This document shows positions 6,197 through 10,349 of a stretch of 20,094 bases of DNA, piece by piece. The first letter of the stretch is position 1; each line of letters starts with the position of its first letter. This DNA comes from a virus. The position numbers and the translations under genes are program-made. Under the pieces are notes generated by a model. That model was given only the letters and a program-made list of their open reading frames with translations. It searched no databases and was not told the origin of the DNA. The stretch is from positions 1 to 20,094 of the IMG/VR virus record IMGVR_UViG_3300024520_000611; one strand, given 5' to 3'.

Positions 6197-6227
6197 TGTG
6201 GATAAAATGTAAATGGTTGTGAACAAC
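6197..6227. promoter_or_regulatory. DnaA box and inverted repeat before the XRE gene
   Basis: TGTGGATAA at 6197-6205 is the exact reverse complement of the DnaA-box consensus TTATCCACA. GTTGT-GA-ACAAC at 6216-6227 is an inverted repeat that could be the operator through which the downstream XRE protein controls its own gene. TAAAAT at 6203-6208 could serve as a -10 box, but no -35 is evident. One perfect 9-mer in 20 kb can occur by chance. Confidence 0.4.
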
Positions 6228-6247
6228 TAGAAAGGAGTATTGTCTTT

Positions 6248-6649
6248 ATGCCACTTGATACAAAAGAAAAGTTATCATTTGATAGTCATGTAGGGAAGAA
6301 GTTAAGAAATAAAAGAATACAACTCAAACTCACTCAAACTCATATTGGAAATGCCTTAAATAAAACATTTCAACAAGTTCAAAAGTATGAAAAGGGTGTT
6401 AATGGATTGAGTTCTTTTGTTTTAGGAAAATTAGCTAAGTTTTTTAAAGTTCCTGTTTCCTATTTCTACGAAGGATTTGATTATGAAACTTTTACAAGTC
6501 AATTAACTTACAAAGATAATGAACCAGAAATTCATGTGAACAATCAACACAGGAATGAAAAGCATTATCCTAATCCTAATTCTTATGGTGAAATTACCGA
6601 CCATTTGAATCTGCAGGTAGTAGCAGCACAAAAACTGGTAAGTAAGTAA
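6248..6649 (+). CDS. XRE-family transcriptional regulator (Cro/CI-type HTH)
   Basis: Residues about 14-72 form a Cro/CI helix-turn-helix: VGKKLRNKRIQLKLTQTHIG followed by FQQVQKYEKGVNGLSSFVLGKLAKFFKVPVSYFYEGF. The FQQVQKYEKGxN recognition helix and the VPVSYFYEGF end are characteristic of alphaproteobacterial XRE regulators, which is one reason to suspect an alphaproteobacterial host. The remaining 60 residues are polar and have no protease or dimerisation domain I recognise. AGGAG lies 11 bases upstream. It is the last gene of the rightward operon and probably represses an early promoter; an inverted repeat lies just upstream of it. Confidence 0.85.
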   Translation: MPLDTKEKLSFDSHVGKKLRNKRIQLKLTQTHIGNALNKTFQQVQKYEKGVNGLSSFVLGKLAKFFKVPVSYFYEGFDYETFTSQLTYKDNEPEIHVNNQHRNEKHYPNPNSYGEITDHLNLQVVAAQKLVSK

Positions 6650-6660
6650 TACAACTATGT
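6647..6660. repeat. 14-base repeat, copy 1 (TAATACAACTATGT)
   Basis: The same 14 bases occur exactly at 16853-16866, both at gene ends and both in plus orientation. The first ten bases match the start of the T7 promoter (TAATACGACT) at nine positions, but the rest does not. The TAA of this copy is the stop codon of the XRE gene. Chance is a real possibility in AT-rich DNA. Confidence 0.25.
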
Positions 6661-6665
6661 GTAAG

Positions 6666-6707
6666 CAGGGCTAGTCGGAACCAAGAATAGGTCAACCGAC
6701 TAGCCTG
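6666..6707. other. Long-stem hairpin at convergent junction
   Basis: GGCTAGTCGG (6669-6678) is perfectly complementary to CCGACTAGCC (6696-6705). Allowing one bulged G, the stem lengthens to 12 pairs (6666-6678 with 6696-6707). The 17-base loop contains ACC/GGT, which could form a small inner stem. It is clearly richer in GC than its surroundings. There is no T-run on either side, so it is not a standard terminator. It could be a bidirectional transcript end, a small structured RNA, or a recombination or packaging site. Confidence 0.6.
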
Positions 6708-6724
6708 AGAAGTGTAATTGATAG

Positions 6725-6744
6725 AATTTTAATATATTAGAATT
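6725..6744. repeat. AT-only palindrome
   Basis: AATTTTAATATATTAGAATT is self-complementary apart from one G-T pair. It lies in the roughly 150-base gap between the rightward XRE gene and the leftward small genes, 20 bases after the long-stem hairpin. It could be an end-of-transcript element or a protein-binding site. AT-rich DNA yields such palindromes easily. Confidence 0.35.
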
Positions 6745-6802
6745 GTTTTAGCTTTACAACCCTTAATATAACCCTCCAACCATACCCAATCATATCAAAT
6801 GA

Positions 6803-6958
6803 TTACACCTTATCCGTAGTTTTATTAATCTTTTTACGATTATAAATCTTTTTAGAGGGTATGATTTGAGATTGATACTGTGGGTTTCTCAGGCTTTTAG
6901 CGACAGGATTAGGCGTACTTTTTTTTATGAGTAACTTTTTTTCCTGTTTTTTTAGCAT
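6803..6958 (-). CDS. Small basic phage protein with RNPQY motif (51 aa)
   Basis: A frame from ATG 6958 to TAA 6803 encodes a 51-residue, strongly basic protein whose second half reads VAKSLRNPQYQSQIIPSKK then IYNRKK. The pattern A-x-x-LR-x-x-x-(F/Y)-x-x-(x)-(V/I)-x-x-x-KK-x-Y-x-RK is one I recognise from small conserved proteins of many phages; their role is unknown. It overlaps the upstream 37-residue gene by 50 bases in another frame. AAAAGG stands immediately before the ATG, closer than usual, so the exact start is uncertain. It is the last gene of the leftward late transcript. Confidence 0.6.
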   Translation of the reverse strand: MLKKQEKKLLIKKSTPNPVAKSLRNPQYQSQIIPSKKIYNRKKINKTTDKV

Positions 6959-7022
6959 ACCTTTTGGCAGCCCTTTTTCCTGCTGCTGAATATGAAAAAT
7001 GTTTTCTACCGACTTTTGGCAT
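6909..7022 (-). CDS. Small basic peptide (37 aa)
   Basis: AAAAGGAAC lies before ATG 7022. The peptide starts MPKVGRKHFSYSAAGKRAAK and ends in a Lys-rich stretch; about 40% of residues are Lys or Arg. Its beginning (MPKVGxKxFxY...GKxAAKxYAKKTGKK) is like short basic proteins common in marine phages. It is probably a nucleic-acid-binding or virion-associated peptide, by composition only. It overlaps the upstream zinc-binding gene by 17 bases and the downstream gene by 50. Confidence 0.6.
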   Translation of the reverse strand: MPKVGRKHFSYSAAGKRAAKRYAKKTGKKVTHKKKYA

Positions 7023-7200
7023 TTTGTTCCTTTTCTGTTTGCGTTTTATAACAAGAAAAATGAGCTGGTTCTTTAGTGGCAAATACTACAAACGACATAT
7101 CTGAATTAATGTGCTTGGCACAATATTTGCAATCACCAACATCATAAGTTGCATGAATTTTTCTGCTCCAAGTTTTCTTGGTCTTCTTTTTTTTAAGCAT
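7006..7200 (-). CDS. Small zinc-binding-like protein (64 aa)
   Basis: After a very basic start (MLKKKKTKKTWSRK), Cys24 and Cys27 (DCKYCAKH) and His47 with Cys50 (PAHFSCY) form a C-x2-C...H-x2-C set that would hold one zinc. The spacing suggests a small treble-clef-like or zinc-ribbon fold. The tail is polar and charged. Single-finger proteins of this size often bind nucleic acid, but I know of no named family. It follows the poly-lysine peptide gene by nine bases and has no strong ribosome site. Confidence 0.6.
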   Translation of the reverse strand: MLKKKKTKKTWSRKIHATYDVGDCKYCAKHINSDMSFVVFATKEPAHFSCYKTQTEKEQNAKSR

Positions 7201-7209
7201 TAAAAAGAA

Positions 7210-7278
7210 TTATCTTTTCTTTTTACCTTTTTTATTCTTCTTTTTTTTGCTTTTGTTTTTTTTCTTTTTTTTTGCCAT
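7210..7278 (-). CDS. Poly-lysine micro-peptide (22 aa)
   Basis: ATG 7278 comes one base after the endolysin stop (TAACATG) and GGAAG lies about ten bases upstream, a normal coupled arrangement. The 22 codons give 15 Lys and one Arg; the rest are Met, Ala, Asn, Ser and Gly. The peptide begins MAKKKKKNKS and ends KKGKKKR. A chance open frame in A-rich DNA is possible, but the start/stop coupling and the position inside an unbroken operon argue for translation. It might bind DNA, RNA or the membrane surface. Confidence 0.45.
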   Translation of the reverse strand: MAKKKKKNKSKKKKNKKGKKKR

Positions 7279-7279
7279 G

Positions 7280-7732
7280 TTACTTCCATTGATGATAACC
7301 TTCGTTATCTTTTATTAAGGACTCTTTCCTATTCTTACCAGATAAAAATGAACAATGAATCCAACCTGAATTAATATCACTTTCATCATAATATTCAAGT
7401 ATCAGTTGGTCAAAGTCAAAATTGTTTTTAATGTGTGAGGCCACTTGTTTGTTATCATAACCTGGAATTTCAAAATCACAAGCTGCACCGTTGTTAGCAC
7501 AATGCTGAGAATTAGAACTAGATCCTAGTTTCTCACATAATTTTGGAGAACGATAGCAAGAAGTTATTTTAAGAGGAGCTTCGTAGTAGTCCCTTAAAGG
7601 TTGAAGAATATTTTTAACAAGTTCTTCTATGTTTTGAATTTGTAAATCGTTTGGAGAATTATCTATATGATTTCTTAATGCCGTTTGGCTTTGCGTCATT
7701 TCTTTTAATGTAAAGTTTTGACTGAGTTTCAT
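7280..7732 (-). CDS. Peptidase M15 endolysin (L-Ala-D-Glu or D-Ala-D-Ala type)
   Basis: This 150-residue single-domain protein is a zinc peptidase of the M15A family. It has the SxHxxGxAxDF motif as NSQHCANNGAACDF (His77, Asp86) and the WxH motif as GWIHCSF (His126); these three residues bind zinc. CYRSP (59-63) is the usual CxYRS/T-x-P strand. It has no signal peptide, so release needs the holin. It cuts peptide bonds in the cell-wall peptidoglycan for host lysis. The neighbours (holin, lipoprotein and small membrane proteins) confirm a lysis block. Confidence 0.9.
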   Translation of the reverse strand: MKLSQNFTLKEMTQSQTALRNHIDNSPNDLQIQNIEELVKNILQPLRDYYEAPLKITSCYRSPKLCEKLGSSSNSQHCANNGAACDFEIPGYDNKQVASHIKNNFDFDQLILEYYDESDINSGWIHCSFLSGKNRKESLIKDNEGYHQWK

Positions 7733-7734
7733 AA

Positions 7735-7962
7735 TTATAAATCTACTTCTTCTTTTTTAATTTTTTTGCAAAAGAATTTAATATAAGTTTTATTTTCATT
7801 AACATAATCAGCTCCCATTAAATCCATAACTCCTAAAGATTCAACATATCCCTGCCTCATGCAAGAATCCCAATCTGAAAAATTTATATTTTGTTTTTCC
7901 CATCCTCTATCGCACTCCCCATTTACTGCGGAGCATATAATTAAAACTAAAATTATTTTCAT
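7735..7962 (-). CDS. Small exported Cys protein (75 aa)
   Basis: The N-terminus (MKIILVLIICSAVNGECDRG) is a short signal peptide; cleavage after SAVNG or a nearby residue would export the protein. Three further features follow: a DxDSCMRQGY segment, a hydrophobic stretch VMDLMGADYV, and KFFCKK near the end, so the mature form probably has Cys pairs that form disulfides in the periplasm. Similar small exported proteins occur in marine phages with no known role. It lies directly upstream of the endolysin, suggesting a part in envelope disruption. The 86-residue protein at 9129-9389 has a similar layout. Confidence 0.6.
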   Translation of the reverse strand: MKIILVLIICSAVNGECDRGWEKQNINFSDWDSCMRQGYVESLGVMDLMGADYVNENKTYIKFFCKKIKKEEVDL

Positions 7963-7971
7963 TATTCATTG

Positions 7972-8184
7972 TTATCCACCTTTACTTTTTTTTATTTTTT
8001 CTTCAAGCTCCTTAACTTTTTCTGTAGTTTGTTCTAAATCCTTTTGGCAATACTCTAGTTTTTGTAAGCACCTTTTGTTAGCTGCGTCTTTAGACTTACC
8101 TGCGTCTTGCAGTTCAGCTACTTCCTGTTTAAGTATTCGGATTTGATCCTTATACTCATTTACCAAATCTAAGTTATCTGACAT
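7972..8184 (-). CDS. Small coiled-coil protein of the lysis block (70 aa)
   Basis: Almost the entire sequence is a heptad-patterned helix (LVNEYKDQIRILKQEVAELQ, then YCQKDLEQTTEKVKELEEK) with two internal Cys that could cross-link. There is no membrane segment, so it does not fit a normal inner-membrane spanin, yet its place between holin and endolysin resembles that of Rz-like proteins. It starts straight after the holin stop. It might pair with an exported partner or modulate the holin; both are inference. Confidence 0.6.
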   Translation of the reverse strand: MSDNLDLVNEYKDQIRILKQEVAELQDAGKSKDAANKRCLQKLEYCQKDLEQTTEKVKELEEKIKKSKGG

Positions 8185-8568
8185 CTATTTTTTATTATTA
8201 CGAAAAATCTGAGTTCCTTTAATGCCAAAAATACTTGCACAAACTAGAATCCATAAATTTGTAAACCAGGTCGGAAGTGCTGCAAAATGTTCAAAAAACA
8301 TTTTTATCTTTTCCATAGCTTCAGGATCGTCTGACCAGACTCCCCATGCCAAAATTATTATAGGCAATGTGAGGATCGCCAAAACTACCTCATCCTTATA
8401 GTCGTTCTGTCTAGCCTCTAATAGTTTGCCTTGATATTCTGTTTCGCCTTTAGCCATTTTGGTAGCTGCCATGTGTTGAGCATCTGCCATAGCCATTTGA
8501 GTTTCTTTACGCTTTTTATAAATATGCGTACCTGCATTTAAAGCTAATTTGATTGCACTAAACCACAT
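8185..8568 (-). CDS. Holin, GTA-type 3TM-holin-like
   Basis: The 127-residue protein has a cytoplasmic helical N-terminal part (KKRKETQMAMADAQHMAATK) and two clear membrane segments: about 61-78 (VVLAILTLPIIILAWGVW) and about 101-117 (WFTNLWILVCASIFGIK), with a basic end. The KETQ..ADA..(A)..K...DE order before the first segment is what I recall of the PF11351 family, the holin used for release of gene-transfer agents, which is common in alphaproteobacterial phages. It forms lesions in the inner membrane so the endolysin can reach the wall. It follows the 21-residue peptide by three bases. Confidence 0.75.
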   Translation of the reverse strand: MWFSAIKLALNAGTHIYKKRKETQMAMADAQHMAATKMAKGETEYQGKLLEARQNDYKDEVVLAILTLPIIILAWGVWSDDPEAMEKIKMFFEHFAALPTWFTNLWILVCASIFGIKGTQIFRNNKK

Positions 8569-8571
8569 AAG

Positions 8572-8637
8572 TTATTTATCCAAACCTTTGCATAGCCAGT
8601 CAGTAATTTTCTTAAATAGTTTTTTAAACCATTTCAT
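8572..8637 (-). CDS. Amphipathic cationic micro-peptide (21 aa)
   Basis: AAGGAG stands seven bases before ATG 8637 and the stop lies three bases before the holin start. The 21 residues begin MKWFKKLFKKITDWLCKG. Trp3, Phe4, Leu7, Phe8, Ile11, Trp14, Leu15 and Leu19 fall on one face of a helix and lysines on the other, the pattern of membrane-active peptides. The strong ribosome site makes translation likely. It may bind or destabilise the inner membrane with the holin. Confidence 0.7.
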   Translation of the reverse strand: MKWFKKLFKKITDWLCKGLDK

Positions 8638-8659
8638 AGCAAACTCCTTCTTGTTAAAA

Positions 8660-8815
8660 TTAATTGCAATTATTTTTGTGTAAATCGGCTGGAATATCTT
8701 TTGTAAACCAAACCCAACTTGAAATTTTAGTACCCTCTTGGGTATAGGTACATTTATGTCCTATAGAACATCCTGATATAATTAAGAATACTATTAGTAA
8801 TAGTATTTTTTTCAT
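8660..8815 (-). CDS. Small lipoprotein (51 aa)
   Basis: GAGGAG precedes ATG 8815. A type II signal peptide (MKKILLLIVFLIISGC) has a lipobox ISGC with Cys16 as the lipidated residue, so the mature protein has only 36 residues, with three further Cys residues at 22 and near the end. The size and place in the lysis block suggest an outer-membrane lipoprotein of the Rz1/o-spanin kind, but it is not proline-rich, so this is tentative. It could alternatively act in superinfection exclusion. Confidence 0.75.
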   Translation of the reverse strand: MKKILLLIVFLIISGCSIGHKCTYTQEGTKISSWVWFTKDIPADLHKNNCN

Positions 8816-8828
8816 AGTTTCTCCTCTA

Positions 8829-8939
8829 TTAAAGTATGTATAGAATAAAACCTATAGTAATTACTATAATTGCTTTAGTTCTAAAACTTCTTTGTTCCCA
8901 AAGCAATACAATTTTATCACTTAAATCTGGTAATGTCAT
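8829..8939 (-). CDS. Tiny tail-anchored membrane peptide (36 aa)
   Basis: ATG 8939 is preceded by AAAGG about 11 bases away and the stop abuts the ribosome site of the lipoprotein gene. It starts MTLPDLSDKIVLLWEQRSFR, then TK and a single C-terminal membrane segment (AIIVITIGFILYIL). The N-terminal part is predicted cytoplasmic. Function is unknown; it may regulate holin timing. Confidence 0.55.
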   Translation of the reverse strand: MTLPDLSDKIVLLWEQRSFRTKAIIVITIGFILYIL

Positions 8940-8955
8940 AATATATTATACCTTT

Positions 8956-9129
8956 TTATTGGCAAGATTCACACTCATTAGTGTCGTCTATAACCAATCC
9001 TCCGTTAGTTTCATAGCTTTTATCTTCTTCTTTTTGTCCACAAATACAACCATCGCATTTACAACCTTCATGGTCTGCTTCAATACAATGGCATAAATGA
9101 TTACATTTTTTACAAAATCTTTCAGTCAT
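8956..9129 (-). CDS. Cys-rich metal-binding-like protein (57 aa)
   Basis: The ATG at 9129 shares a base with the upstream stop (TAATG), the tightest coupling possible. Ten of 57 residues are Cys: FCKKC, LCHC, CKCDGCIC (nearly alternating) and a final CESC. This could bind two or more zinc ions or an iron-sulfur cluster; the layout is not a standard zinc finger. The middle (EEDKSYETNGGLVIDDTN) is acidic. No signal peptide is present, so it is cytoplasmic. I recognise no family. Confidence 0.65.
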   Translation of the reverse strand: MTERFCKKCNHLCHCIEADHEGCKCDGCICGQKEEDKSYETNGGLVIDDTNECESCQ

Positions 9130-9389
9130 TATTTTGTATATCCTGTTGAATCGTATTTATCTTTAATGATTTTAACTACTCTCATTTTATCGCTGTATTC
9201 GTCTTTCTCTATGATGGCTGTAACTTCTCCACAAGCCATTCTTACATTTTGAGGATTTACCGATCTCTCAACTTGGCGCTTTGCTTTAAGACATGAACTC
9301 ATCTTTTGATCTTGAATATAAGTATGCTCAATAATTCCACCTTGATAAAACATACATAAAACTATTACTCCACTAATTATGGTTTCCAT
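9129..9389 (-). CDS. Small membrane-anchored or exported Cys protein (86 aa)
   Basis: The N-terminal hydrophobic segment (IISGVIVLCMFYQGGI) is a membrane anchor or signal peptide. The rest is polar, with a Cys pair about 20 residues apart (SSCLKAK and VRMACGE), probably a disulfide in the periplasm. The order (anchor, C-x7-9-V/Y-x2-S, then a second Cys) resembles the protein at 7735-7962, suggesting two distant paralogues. The start lies in the last 17 bases of the upstream gene. It is coupled downstream to the Cys-rich gene by TAATG. Confidence 0.55.
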   Translation of the reverse strand: METIISGVIVLCMFYQGGIIEHTYIQDQKMSSCLKAKRQVERSVNPQNVRMACGEVTAIIEKDEYSDKMRVVKIIKDKYDSTGYTK

Positions 9390-9768
9390 TTTGCCTCACT
9401 TTATCTTTTAATTTTTCAATATCATTTAATATTTTTTCTACATCTTTTTGTATTCTTATAATATTAACTGCGTTGTGTCTTGATTCTTTAATTTCTAATT
9501 GAATATATTCTACATCAGTTAATAAACTTTCTATTAAAAGAAATTGCTCTGAATCTGCTGGAAGTAAACCTAATTCTCCTCTAGGCCATTTGATTGAAAA
9601 TTCAACTGCTTGGTCTAAATCTTTTTTAATTAATGTGTTGTCAGTTTCTAATGTATTTAGTCTTTCAATAACACCAAAATAAGCCCATACCCCAATACCA
9701 ACTGCTGCCAAAATTGACAGTAGGTTACGCATAGGCATAGAAATTGCTGTATTATCTGATACTCTCAT
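9373..9768 (-). CDS. Membrane-anchored coiled-coil protein (131 aa)
   Basis: A short polar start is followed by one membrane helix (about 15-33, LLSILAAVGIGVWAYFGVI) and a long coiled coil, ending in a charged tail (NDIEKLKDKVRQNGNHN). The segment DSEQFLLIESL is one I recall from marine phage proteins of this shape. The topology is like an inner-membrane spanin with its coil in the periplasm, so it could pair with the lipoprotein at 8660-8815. This pairing is inference. The start overlaps the upstream 41-residue gene as ATGA. Confidence 0.6.
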   Translation of the reverse strand: MRVSDNTAISMPMRNLLSILAAVGIGVWAYFGVIERLNTLETDNTLIKKDLDQAVEFSIKWPRGELGLLPADSEQFLLIESLLTDVEYIQLEIKESRHNAVNIIRIQKDVEKILNDIEKLKDKVRQNGNHN

Positions 9769-9890
9769 TTTCTTTTTCTTCCCATATAATTATCTGATGG
9801 TTCATAATCCCAACGCTTACCATGATGTCCTCTAAAGTTGGCATACCACATTCTTAATTTTACTATAAATTTTTTTACTGGTCTTGGCAT
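9765..9890 (-). CDS. Small basic protein (41 aa)
   Basis: ATG 9890 to TGA 9765 gives 41 residues, with an ATGA overlap onto the next gene. It starts MPRPVKKFIVKLRMWYANFR and has a memorable middle, GHHGKRWDYEPSDNY, which I recall from short marine phage proteins. It is basic and aromatic-rich, without a membrane segment. No Shine-Dalgarno site is seen; the upstream stretch is A/T only. Function is unknown. Confidence 0.6.
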   Translation of the reverse strand: MPRPVKKFIVKLRMWYANFRGHHGKRWDYEPSDNYMGRKRK

Positions 9891-9901
9891 AATTAATTTT
9901 T

Positions 9902-10036
9902 TTATTCATTAAGAGGGAGTAATAATAAAACTAGAAATAAAATAACAGTTATATATCTTACCCATCTTTCAGATTTCTCCCTTTTTATCCTTGCAATTTT
10001 TCTTATTCTTAAAAGTTTTAGCGTCTTGAATTTCAT
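9902..10036 (-). CDS. Possible basic-plus-membrane peptide (44 aa), overlapping nuclease
   Basis: In the +1 frame of the nuclease gene, ATG 10036 opens a 44-residue frame with a very basic first half (KLLRIRKIARIKREKSERWV) and a C-terminal membrane segment (YITVILFLVLLLLPL). This is a typical small phage membrane peptide shape and fills the gap before the 41-residue gene. There is no ribosome site and the frame overlaps coding sequence by 68 bases, so it may be chance. Confidence 0.35.
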   Translation of the reverse strand: MKFKTLKLLRIRKIARIKREKSERWVRYITVILFLVLLLLPLNE

Positions 10037-10295
10037 TATCAATCATCATTAGTTCTACTTTTAATGCCTTTTGTTTTTTAGTTGGAATACGATGTATTTT
10101 CCAGTGCCTTGATTTGCGATAGGAAATTGTTTTTACATCAATCAGTTTTATTTTACCATATTTTGAAACTGCTACAATATCAAAAGGACATTGGGGGTCT
10201 AAAGATTTGGCAACCCAGTGGCCGTTTTGTGTTAATTTTGTGATGGCTTTTAGCTCAGAAATAGTACCCTTTACACTCTTGCTAAGTTTCGCCAT
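9969..10295 (-). CDS. Small PD-(D/E)XK nuclease (resolvase-like)
   Basis: Starting at ATG 10295 the protein has 108 residues; a longer TTG-initiated frame adds 15 unlikely residues. The motifs are SELKAITKLTQNGHWVAKSL (Glu14), then CPFDIVAV (Asp39), then KLIDVKT (Asp53, Lys55). This matches PD-(D/E)XK proteins of the Holliday-resolvase and group I intron endonuclease-like type. The C-terminal part is basic. A role in branch resolution, before or during packaging, or in host DNA breakdown is inference. A palindrome and direct repeats lie immediately upstream, and no Shine-Dalgarno site precedes the start. Confidence 0.7.
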   Translation of the reverse strand: MAKLSKSVKGTISELKAITKLTQNGHWVAKSLDPQCPFDIVAVSKYGKIKLIDVKTISYRKSRHWKIHRIPTKKQKALKVELMMIDNEIQDAKTFKNKKNCKDKKGEI

Positions 10296-10305
10296 AATTA
10301 TACAT

Positions 10306-10346
10306 ACAAGATGTAGTTGTATAATACAACTAAAACACAAGATGTA
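10306..10346. promoter_or_regulatory. Palindrome between direct repeats, probable operator
   Basis: AGTTGTATAATACAACT (10315-10331) is a perfect palindrome of two 8-base arms around one base. It is flanked by ACAAGATGTA at 10306-10315 and 10337-10346. The set lies between the 1109-residue virion gene and the nuclease start at 10295, and TATAAT (10297-10302, minus strand) follows it. It looks like a binding site for a dimeric regulator of the downstream lysis transcript, or a transcript-end element. Confidence 0.5.
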
Positions 10347-10349
10347 TCA

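Noticed and set aside
6666-6707. tRNA or attachment-site reading of the hairpin
   Set aside because: The arms do not form a cloverleaf, there is no CCA-type acceptor or T-loop, and no integrase gene lies nearby in this window.
6737-6793. 18-codon frame starting MIGYGW in the convergent gap
   Set aside because: Too short, lacks a ribosome site, and has no recognised motif.
7859-8146. Plus-strand open frame of 95 codons
   Set aside because: It mirrors the exported Cys protein and coiled-coil genes and has Ser/Leu/Phe-rich composition typical of antisense frames.
8836-9096. Plus-strand open frame of 86 codons with hydrophobic residues
   Set aside because: It lies opposite the tail-anchored peptide and the Cys-rich gene, which have ribosome sites and coupling on the minus strand; its hydrophobic look comes from complementing A-rich codons.
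9915-9965. 18-codon frame starting MGKIYN after the nuclease stop
   Set aside because: GGAGAA lies upstream, but the peptide is very short and the same bases carry a longer membrane-like frame (9902-10036); I could not support either strongly and kept only the longer one at low confidence.
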